A stretch of DNA of 64,000 nt from Panopea generosa (Eukaryota; Mollusca; Bivalvia; Adapedonta; Hiatellidae), in assembly GCA_029582155.1 (NCBI GenBank), contig CM055898.1, forward strand, positions 26,853,245 through 26,917,244, read 5' to 3'. The translations under genes were made by a program, and so were the position numbers. How positions within the stretch are numbered: position 1 is the stretch's first letter; each line of letters begins with the position of its first letter. The notes beneath the pieces were generated by a model. That model saw only the letters and a list, made by a program, of their open reading frames with translations. It did no database searches and was not told the DNA's origin. Below are positions 13,601 to 25,600 of this stretch, one piece after another.

Positions 13601-16600
13601 ATTTTAAAAACAACGCTGACGATTCCAGCATTACTGGAGGTTTTGTCTTAATGTGACTCCAGATATTTCTTTACATTTAGGAGAATCTATCTGTCGGACA
13701 TAGCTTTAATCAGACTAATATGAATGTTGCAATTAAAAAACATACATTTTGAACAAGAGAAGCTAAATACATTACTGAATATAGGCTAATGTAAACATTT
13801 AGATGCACTGATAGCAGAACTAATTGGAGTATGGTGTGACAATTACGATTTGAAAATCTTTGCTACAAAGGAGTGAGAAAAGTGGGAAAAACACTTTCAA
13901 TAATAATACAGTAGACAATATGGAATCCACGACATTTACCAAGTCTCAGTAAAAATTAACAATGGCATTTAAAATCAGAGAATATTAATCCTGAAGTCGT
14001 GCATTACCAGAGATCCAAATGCTCAGGTACCTCCTTCAACAAAGTTTGGAGGTTTATTATTATTTTATGACGTTTAGTAATTGATTGTTTTGAAAAGACA
14101 GCCTGTGCATTTGAACCATTGAATGGTGCATCCCTACTATCCCAACAACGATGCTACAGTCTTAAAAGTCCTTTAAAGTGCATGGTTAATGTAGTTGTCA
14201 TGCAGCTGTACATAATTATTCTGAAAATAATCATCTGTCTGATTCTGAACGATGGACACTTCCTGTCTGTAGTGGTGGAATGAATAAAATATGCTTATGT
14301 CGTCCATTGGTTAAAATGTTCTGGTATTTAGGGGATACCGAATGTATCCATAGGGTTAAAATCTAATATGGTTTATGAAAAAGACTGACAAAAAGCAATG
14401 AGAGGACAACGCATTGCCATATATGTAATACCTAGGGCATTACTGATAGAAAAAGACAGCCAGTACAATCTGATGGGCCTTAGACAAATCCCAAACCGGT
14501 ATTTAGTTTAAACTTATTTGTTTTACTTCAACTGTGAAACAAATTCTTACAACTTAGACAAATCATGCTCGACGTCTTCCTGGATATAGTCATTACTAAG
14601 CATATGTACAAAAGGTGTCTTGCTCAAGGACATCACACGCAGCCGTGGCGGTGGATCAAGCCAACAATCCTCTGAATTAAGAATTGTTCGAGCACCATAC
14701 GATACATGCGCATGTATTCAAATCGAAATTGAAATTAAGCCGGTACCAGATAGGTGGTTCGAGCTATATGCTTCGTTCCAGACATCTGTTTTCGAGCCAA
14801 CGAAGTTGTACTGTATATAAAACAGCATTATAATGTCCCCTTGTAATGAAACCCTTTTCTCTCGTAAATGAGTTTGCAAATTTATAATTTAGAAAAATAA
14901 AGAAATAAATGGTAACGAATTAGAACCATAAATATTGAAAATCATTATATATTTACCATTTACTTGTATACCAAGTAATTATTTATCGTTATTGCTTCCG
15001 CATTTACTTCATCATAATGCAAAGATCTTCATCCTTTTTATTTTAAAGAGCCTGGCGCGATAAGCTAAGTCAGTTACGCGTTTAACTATCACTCAAGCGG
15101 TTTGAATCCCCGTCCGGCAACAGTCTCCGTAATGATTTCTATACGTCTCTCACCGTTGATTGAAGTGGGAAGTTATCAGTTACTTGCGGAGATGGGGTGT
15201 GCTCGATTACTGGTTAGTGGTTAACAATAAGGATCCCAGGAAACAGTGGTTATATGAACTGATCGTCTGTTAGCCCTCGATGGCAAATAAATAACGCTAA
15301 ATACGCAATCAATTTATTTTAAAAAAAGCCATTCCATTTTCCATAAATGATGACTGATTTTATTTGAATGTGTTCAATAAATATAACAAAGTGCATATTG
15401 ATACCCATGTGCATTCATGATATAAGTTATTATAATATACGTATAAACGTGTCCCCATTGACAGATGCAGTTCAGTTTATGTATTGTTTGATTACCTGCA
15501 TTACGTATTAAACCTTTTAGTTTAATGCATGTTGGCAATATGCTGACCGTAACTCTCATTTAATGGGGATATTACTGGTTTTAGTTCTCTTCTAAAGAAA
15601 CATAATCTTAACGATAATAAATGTTGCTTAAGAAGGCGGTAGCATTGTCTGGGGATGCGTCATTTGTTTGTGTTAGATATTTGCCAATATTTTTTGTATC
15701 ATTTTGTTGCAGCTTTATTACAGGTGCAATCTTTATTTCGGACATGTGATGAACGGGGGAGTAATGAAACGGTTTCCATGATAGTTATAGTACGACAGGC
15801 TGATCTTTACCGTTTTTGTTGTAGGGTTCTTAAAGGTGAAATCATTACTTCGGGCAAGTAAAGAAACGGTACCCATGATGGTTATAGTACGACAGGCTGA
15901 TCTTTAACATATTGTTGTAGGATTCTTACAGGTGATATCATTACTTTTGCAAGTTATGAAACGGTACCCATGATGGTTATAGTACGACAGGCTGATCTTT
16001 AACATATTGTTGTAGGGTTCTAAAAGGTGCAATCATTACTTTGGGCAAGTAATAAAACAGTACCCATGACGGTTATAGTACGACAGGCTGATCTTTACCG
16101 TTTTGTGTAAGGTTCTTAAAGGTGCAATTCTTACTTCCGGCAAATTGAAACGGTACCCATGATGGTTATAGTACGACAGGCTGATCTTTACCATATTGTT
16201 GTAGGGTTCTAAAAGATACAATCAATACTTCGGGTATGTAATGAAACGGCACCCATGATGGTTTTGGTACGACAGGCTGATCTTTACCATATTGTTGTAG
16301 GGTTCTAAAAGATGCAATCAATACTTCGGGTATGTAATGAAACGGTACCCATGATGGTTTTAGTACGACAGGCTGATCTTTACCGTTTTGTGAAGTGCTC
16401 CTAAAGGTGCAATTCTTACTTCGGGCAAATTGAAACGGTACCAATGATGGTTATAGTACGATAGGCTAAAATTTACCATATTGTTGTAAGGTTCTTCAAG
16501 GTGCAATCATAACTTTCGGCAAGTAATGAAACGGTACCATTGATGATTATAGTACGACAGGCTGATCTTTACCTGTTTGTGAAGTGGTCTTAAAGGTGCA

Positions 16601-19600
16601 ATTCTTACTTCGGGCAAATTGAAACGGCACCCATTATGGTTATAGTACGACAGGCTGATCTTTACCATACTGTTGTAGGGTTCTAAAAGGTGCAATCATT
16701 ACTTTCGGCAAGTAATGAAACGGTACCCATGATTGTTATAGTACGACAGGCTGATCTTTACCATACTGTTGTAGGGTTCTTAAAGGTGTAATCATTACTT
16801 TGGGTAAGTAATGAAACGGTACCCATGATTGTTATAGTACGACAGGCTGATCTTTACCATACTGTTGTAGGGTTCTTAAAGGTGTAATCATTACTTTGGG
16901 TAAGTAATGAAACGGTACCCATGATAGTTATAGTACGACAGGCTGATCGTTACCATATTGTTGTAGGGTTCTTAAAGGTGCAGTCATTACTTTAGGCAAG
17001 TAATGAAACTGTACCCATGATGGTTTTAATACGACAGGCTGATCTTTACCATATTGTTATAGGGCTCTAAGAGGTGCAATCATTACTTCGGACAAGTAAT
17101 GAAACGGTGTCCATAATTGTTATAGAATGAAAGACTGATCTTTACCATATTGTTGTAGGGTTCTTAAAGGTGGAATCATTACTTTGGTCAATTAATGAAA
17201 CGATACCCATGATGGTAATAGTACGATAGGCTGATCTTTACCATATTGTTGTAAGGTTCTTAAAGGTGCAATCATTACTTTAGGCAAGTAATGAAACTGT
17301 ACCCATGATGGTTATAATACGCAAGCTGATCTTCACCATATTGTTGTAGAGTTCTAAAAGGTGCAATCATTACTTTGTGCAAGTAAAGAAACGGTATCCA
17401 TGATGGTTACAGTACGGCAGGCTGATCTTTACCGTTTTGTGTAGTGTTCTTAAAGGTGCAATTCTTACTTCGGGCAAATTGAAACTGTACCCATGATGGT
17501 TATAGTATGACAGGCTGATCTTAACCGTATTGTTGTAGGGTTCCTAAAGGTGAAATCATTACTTTGGGCAAGTAATGAAACGGTACCCATGATGATTATA
17601 GTACGACAGGCTGATCTTTATCGTTTTGTGTAGTGTTCTTAAAGGTGCAATTCTTACTTCGGGCAAATTGAAACTGTACCCATGATGGTTATAGTACGAC
17701 AAGCTGATCTTCACCATATTGTTGTAGGGTTCTTAAAGGTGCAAACATTACTTAGGGCAAGTAATGAAACGGTACCCATGATGGTAATAGTACGACAGGC
17801 TGATATTTACCATATTGTTGTAGGGTTCTTAAAGGTGCAATTCTTACTTCGGGCAAATAATAAAACTGTACCCATGATGGTTATAGTACGACAGACTGAT
17901 TTTTACCATATTGTTGTAGGTTTCTTAAAGGTGCAATCATTACTTTCGGCAAGTAATTAAACGGTACCCATGATTGTTATAGAACGACAGGCTGATCTTT
18001 ACCATATTGTTGTAAGGTTCTTAAAGGTGCAATCATTACTTTGGGCAAGTAAATTAGCGGTACCCATGATGGTTATAGTACGATAGGCTTATCTTTACCA
18101 TATTGTTTTAGGGTTCTTAAAGGTGCAATCATTACTTCGGGCAAGTAATGAAACGGCATCCATGATGGTTATAGTACGACACGCTGATCTTTACCATATT
18201 GTTGTAGGGTTCTTAAAGGTGCAATCATTATTTCGGGCAAGTAATGAAACGGCATCCATGATGGTTATAGTACGACAGGCTTATCTTTACCATATTGTTG
18301 TAGGGTTCTTAAAGGTGTAATCATTACTTCGGGCAAGTAATGGAATGGAATCTCTGACGTTTATATTACGTTTGGCTGATTTTCACAACTTGTAGGCCGT
18401 TGGTTAGATATTTATAAACATTTTTCTATACATTTCATGTTGCAGGTTTATTAAAGGTGCAATCATTACTTCGGGCAAGTAATGAAACGGCATCCATGAC
18501 GGTTATAGTGCGACAGGCTGATCTTCACAACATGCGGGCCGTGTTGAAGGAAGCCAAGAAAAAACGTTGGCACCACATTGTGGCCGAATTGAACTTAACT
18601 GAGACTGCTCTCCTTCTCAAAATGGTAAATCGTTTGGATTAACATACCTATTTTTAAATCAAATAGCTAGACATGTAGATAAAAAACTATAATTGAAAGT
18701 GTATTTTCTTTTCTGATATACTTATTTGTAACATGACAAAATGATCAAGCAGCTCCATAACCAGCCCTCATAGCATGCACATCTAACTCTGTATTTAAAT
18801 AATTTATCATCAATCTATGTCACTTCCATAGTTAAATGCATTCATTTGAGTTATATAATAGTTTAGTATGGTAGTTGCAAGTATATTATATATAGTTTAT
18901 TATATGTGTATTTACGTGTGTGATTAATGCAATATCAAAATTTTATATAAGTTAATTTATGTGTACTTACGTGTGTGATTAATGCAATATCAAATCATAT
19001 ATAGTTTATTATATTTGTATATTTGTGTTTAATAATGCAATATCAAAATTATATATCAATTTTAATATGTTAATATATGTGTGTGATTAATGCAATATCA
19101 AAATTATATATGTTTTAATATATGTGTATATATGTGTGTGATTAATGCAATATCAAAATTATATATTGTTTATTATATGTGTATATATGTGAGTGATTAA
19201 TGCAATATTAATATTATATATCTTTTATTATATGTGTATATGTGTGTGTGATTAATGCAATTTCAAAATTATATTTAGTTTATTATATGTGTATATATGT
19301 GTGTGATTAATGCAATTTCAGAATTATATTTAGTTTATTATATGTGTATATATGTGTGTGTGATTAATGCAATATCAAAATTATATTTAGTTTATTATAT
19401 GTGTATATATGTGTGTAATTGATGCAATATTAAAATTAAATATATTTTATTATATGTGTATATATGTGTGTGATTAATGCAATATCAAAATTATATTTAG
19501 TTTATTATATATGTATATATGTGTGTGATTATTGCAATATCAAAATTAACAGCCCATTCCAAAAGGAATATAAGTTAACTTCACTCATTAAAAAAAGCAA

Positions 19601-22600
19601 GATGTAGGCTTTATTTGATGTGGACATTAACGTTTTGTTTAATGAGCTGGTTGGACTTGGTAACTATATCAAACCAGTTTAAACACACACTTACACATAT
19701 GATATATTCTGTTGCTATCGTTGTCACGGACTCATAAAAATCGAGTATAATGTAGCATATTTTTACAAAACGTGAGTCAGTTTAAACAGTATGTCTTAGT
19801 CAATATTTAATTTAACTCATAGAGCCTAAATTGATTTTATATTCAATGAACGCTTACCCGTGAATGGATGTTATTATTATAGTTTTAGATAGTGTTACTG
19901 ACCTATCACGACAGATTAGAATTGATATGGTTCCTGTTTATATCTCTTTCTACTGATACTGCAACACTCTCTCATGAGGATTATGTGCACGCATAAAGTG
20001 CAAAATGTCAATTATACGGGCATTTGAATAACTGATTAGCACAGAAATTCAGTGAGATTTATTATAACTTTCCCTGTACACTGGACCGATTGCTTTAAAT
20101 CCCATCGGAAGGATTTGCATGTTTTCACAGCGCCTTGCACTGTGGTTATGCGTTTGAAAACCCTGAAACACCAACAGGAATCGTGCAACGTGCTGACCAC
20201 TTTACCGCCGCAACTGCTGTTTCCACTGACGCACTTCATTTTAACTACAAGAGATGCAAGAACAAAGAATAGGCATGTCTATGACTGCTGCATTTATCTG
20301 CTCAAATATACAGAATACAGCAAATAAGTATTCTGTATAGGGTTCTGGATTTTTGATAAATACTATCTCGTGTTGGTATAGACTGGTGTATTAATAATAT
20401 ATATTATAATATAAGTAATAAGATTCATCTGTTTAACGGTCATGATGTATTTACTTACACGTGCAAAACGCATTTTACATGAACCCACTTCTGGGTTCAC
20501 TTACTTTGCACGTGATTCCTGCAAATTCATGTCAGATTAGCATAAAGGACTTGTAAATAAAGTATACTAAATTGTTATTTGGTCCATTAGTAATGCAAGG
20601 AAAATTCAAGGTTGATATGACTTATTTTTTATATTTTCAGGCACTCCAGGAAGGTATGATTGACTCATATCATCATTTCATCATCAATAACATGGTATGT
20701 ATTTATATATTTTCGGTGCAATAAATCACTGCTAAACTATGATATTTAGAGATGATCATAACAATTATGCAATAAAATTCAATATTCCCTGGATTCGCAA
20801 AGCGGATATCAAACTAACTCCATGTACCAATGAATATTACTATAAGCCAATTACATCGACTCCATGCATAAATCACTTTTATCATATTATATTATACAAT
20901 CAATTATGTAGAATATTTCGATAAAGTCATTCTACCACATTTACAAGCGCACCAAGCTTTAGTAATTATATAAGACATAGCAAAAACAGTTTCTCCGGTC
21001 TATAAATTTTGTGTTTTGTTACTTTTGCATTCAGATTTATAACTAGTCGTTTGCGATTAGCTTTATCTTATTTCAATTTCAAATTCAATACATTATGGCT
21101 GGTACATGAGTGCATTTGACCTAAATTTGTGTAAAGAAAGAAATTCATCTCTTTCATTTTTCTCATATAAATCGTTATTTGATAATACGCTTCTGCTGGT
21201 TTGGAAGTGCACATCGATATATATTTTCATGTGAAAAACAAATTCACATAAATATCAGCCAAGATGATGTCAGTTTAGCTTTGATACGGTTGTTATTTAA
21301 TCTTACTCTAACTATTTTTTGATTTTTTATTGATGTTCCCGTTTCTTTTATCAATATTTATACATTTTTCCGAGAAATCTTTCGAATAGCTAGTTGACCT
21401 GACAAAGGTTGTGAATCAGCAGTGTTTGCTTGTCTGTAGAACGAACCCTGCTCTCCCAGTTTTGTCCGTTAACTAGCAATTATAATGGTTACGAACACGC
21501 TGATTGGTCAGTTGCTTCAGGGAAAATATGAATGACGTCATAGTTTAGTAAGCGTTCAATTGCTATGAATTGTTGGACAGGCATAGCATTCCCTGCTTTT
21601 TCCTTTGGTGGTTGATAGACCTGATTCCGGAGATATCAGGTTCTGGGATATACTTAGTGTTTGTACATTGATTTGCATGTTATGAGGCAACCTTGGTGAC
21701 ACCGCAGCCCTTAGTGTATAAAAATAAATTTTGTTACACTTAGGGTTACGGTTGCGACCCTTAGTGTTACATTAAGCGTATGTTTGGTACATGTATTTGC
21801 ATTTGATTATAAAACGGGTTCTCTTAGTGTAACAATCTGTTTTCTACTAGAAATGTGTTTATCCCTGCTATAAAACGTTACCCATGTTCGTCCGTCTACA
21901 CACTTTGTCTACACAAAACGGTTTTGTTACACTTAGGGTTTTTGTTACACTAAGAATTGCCACAATGCTATTGTAAAACTCGTATTGCACAAGTTATGCA
22001 TGTTAATTCATACTTTTGCGTTGCTAAATCGTAAGCTGCTTATGAAACTGGTTGTAAACTGTTAATAAAAGTCAATCTCAAGTACATCATTTCTAGCCCA
22101 CAACCAAATACAAGGTTAGCAATGGTATTAAACACATGCATGCCTGTCACATGCAAAATAAATACATTATCAGAGGGGTTTATTCTTATGTTCGGCACAC
22201 TTTATTACATGTATATTGTTACTAAATCCATACTGTAATCAAATCAAAACTATTCAAAATAATTATTTTATTTCAATAATAGACATCACACTTGATCATA
22301 GTGTAAACTTAGTTGAAATCCAATATAAATTCACGCTTAAATATCGCACATATGCTCCCGATATACAGTAGAACTTCGAACGCGAATGACTGGACCACCA
22401 CATAGAGTTCGAACCACTTACCTGGCCTCTGGCCGAATTCCTGTTTCGATGTATATACTTGTTCATGTATGGTGTGATGTTGAACAATACTTGGCTCGAA
22501 CAACCCTTAATTCGAACTATTTTGTCCAGTCTCGTCGCGTTCGAGCCATCGAAGTTCTACTGTAAATGAAATACAATGAAAAATATTTCGTCTAAAAATT

Positions 22601-25600
22601 AGAATAACAAGAATTAAATTTATTTTTCATGAATTCATTCATGTGTTAATATTGACGAATTACGGACACCTTTGAATTCATTCGATGTGTGGATGATCGT
22701 TGGAACTTCACAGTGTTAACTGCTGGAAAATATAATGTAATCTTAAAATAGAAAATATTTTTATAATTCACTTTCAATACAACTATCATTTTGTTCCATT
22801 TGTTTACATATACTGAACGGAACAGCTAACCTGATGAAACATTTTATGTACCTGACATTTATGTAATTTCTGAATAAATATATCAAATCAATTTCCTTGA
22901 CAGTTATATTTGAATAAAAAAGATATTTAGGCTATGTAAAATTAATGCATATTGTCTGTTTGTGTCGTATAGACATTTTGATAGCGATGCTCGATAGTTT
23001 GACGAAGATATTTAAAAAACAAAAGGGGCGGGATAGCTGTTCCGTTCAATATTGTTATTATATACTGAAATGGATCCCTTAGAAGCACGGACGCACACAA
23101 GTATTGCAATACTCGGTTTTAATGAATCTGTTTATGGCGAGTGATGAAACATGCAGTTATCCTTACAGAGTTTATATTCTGTATTCCCAGGACATCGAAC
23201 TATTAGATCTAGAAGATTATCGTCACAACTTTGTAAATCTAACTGGCTTTAGATTAGTTAACGTAGAAGACGAATACGTGAGGTCAATTCTTTATGACAT
23301 CGACTTATATAAGGAAAACACTCAACTACATATATTAAAGGGTACCACGTTACCGGTAAGTAAGAACTTTTCAGAGCCTATTCTCTTTAAAACTCCATAT
23401 TGGATATATAATATCTTCTTATTATAAAACGTTTTTGTAATTAAATGCTTTTAAATGTTAACGTATATCCATTATAATGCTTGTTCTTAAAAAGAATAAC
23501 AAAATATGATCTTAATTCAATAGCTATGAAAATGTATTATAGTAGATATACAACAATATACGAGTGCATGAGGCAAATGAAATAAATTATTAAAGCAGGT
23601 ATGTAACAATATACAAGTACGAGTATATGAGGGAAATTTAATAATGTATTATAGCAGTTATATAACAATATACGAGTATATCATGAAATCCAATAATGTA
23701 TTATAGCAGGTATGTAACAATATATGAGTATATGAAGAAATGCAATAATGTATTGCAGCAGGAATGTAACAATATACGAGTATATGATGAAATGCAATAA
23801 TGTATTGCAGCAGGTATGTAACAATATACGAGTATATAATGAAATGCTATAATGTATTGCAACAGGTCTGTAACAATATACTAGAATATGATGAAATGAA
23901 ATAATGTATTATAGCACTTATGTAATAATATACGAGTTTATGATGAAATGCAATAATGTATTGCAACAGATATGTTACAATATACGAGTATTTGATGAAA
24001 TACATTTATGTATTGCAGCAGGTATGTAACAATATACGAGTATATAGGGAAAAGCAATAATGTTTTGTAGCAGGTATGTAACAATATTTGATTATATGAT
24101 AAAATGCAATAATGTATTACAGCAGGTTTGTAACACTATACGAGTGTATGATGAAATGCAATAATATATTGCAGCAGATATGTAACAATATACGAGTATA
24201 TGATGAAATGCAATAATAAGTTATAGCAGTTATGTAACAATATACGAGTATATGATGAAATGCAATAATATATTGCAGCAGGCATGTAACACAATACGAG
24301 CATATAAGGGCAAGTCAATAATGTATTAAAGCAGGTATTTAACAATATACGAGTATATGATGGAAATGCAATAATGTATTATAGCAGTTATGTAACAATA
24401 TATGAGTATATGAAGAAATGCAAAAATGTATTGCAACAGAAAAGTAACAATATACGAGTATATAATGAAATGCAATAATGTATTGCAACAGATATGTAAC
24501 AATATACGAGTAGTTGATGAAATGCAATTATGTATTGCAGAAGGTATGTAACAATATACAAGTATATGATGAAAATGCAAAAATGCATTGTAGTAGGTAT
24601 GTAACAATATACGAGTATATGTGGGCAATTCAATAATGTATTAAAGCTGGTATGTAACAATATACGAGTATATGGTGGTAATGCAATTATGTATTGTAGC
24701 AAGTATGTAACAATATACGAGTATATGAGGGAAAGCAATAATGTATTGTAGCAGATAAGTAACAATATTTGAGTATATGATGAAATACAATTATGTATTG
24801 CAGCAGGTTTGTAAAAATAAACGAGTGTATGATGAAATGCAATAATGTATTGCAGCAGGTATGTAACAATATACGAGTATATGATGAAATGCAATAATAA
24901 ATTTAAGAAGTTATGTAACAATATACGAGTATAATTATGATGAAATACAATAATATATTGCAGCAAGTATGTAACAATATACGATTTATAAAGGAAAGTC
25001 AATAATGTATTGCATCAGGTATGTAACGGTATACGAATATATGATGGAAATGCAATAATGTATTATAGCAGTTATATAACAATATATGAGTATATGATGA
25101 AATGCAATAATGTATGGCAGCAGGTATGTAACAATGCACGAATATATGAGAAAAATTCAATAATGTATTAAATCAAGTATGTAACAATATACTAGTAAAT
25201 GATGAAGATGCAAGAATGTATTGTAGCAGGTATGTAACAATATACGAGTATATGTTGAAATGCAATAATGTATTGCAGCAGATATGTATCAATATACGAG
25301 TATATAATGAAATGCAAATATGAATTATAACAGTTATGTCACAATATACGAATATATGATGAAATGCAATAATGAATTGCAGCAGGTATGTAACAATAAA
25401 CGAGTACATGATGATATGCAATAATGTATTGCAGCAGGCATATAACAATATACGAATATATGAAGAAATGCAATAATCTATTGTAGCAGGTATGTTACAA
25501 TATACGAATATATGAGAAAAGTTAAATAATGTATTGCATCAGGTATGTAACTATATACGAGCATATGATGAAATGCAATAATGTATTGCAGCAGGTATGT

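Noticed and set aside
15690-18440. CRISPR-like regular repeat array
   Set aside because: Repeats are contiguous without unique spacers, derive from an exon, and the genome is eukaryotic.
15690-18440. Cluster of mutually exclusive alternative exons
   Set aside because: Units lack the exon 3' half and a donor site, so they cannot act as complete cassette exons.
21708-21955. Interstitial telomeric repeats (TTAGGG)
   Set aside because: TTAGGG occurs only inside a longer 13-base motif, in both orientations and not in tandem.
24388-25002. 204-codon minus-strand open frame
   Set aside because: Lies wholly in the 52-bp minisatellite; the peptide is the satellite translated with a three-unit period.
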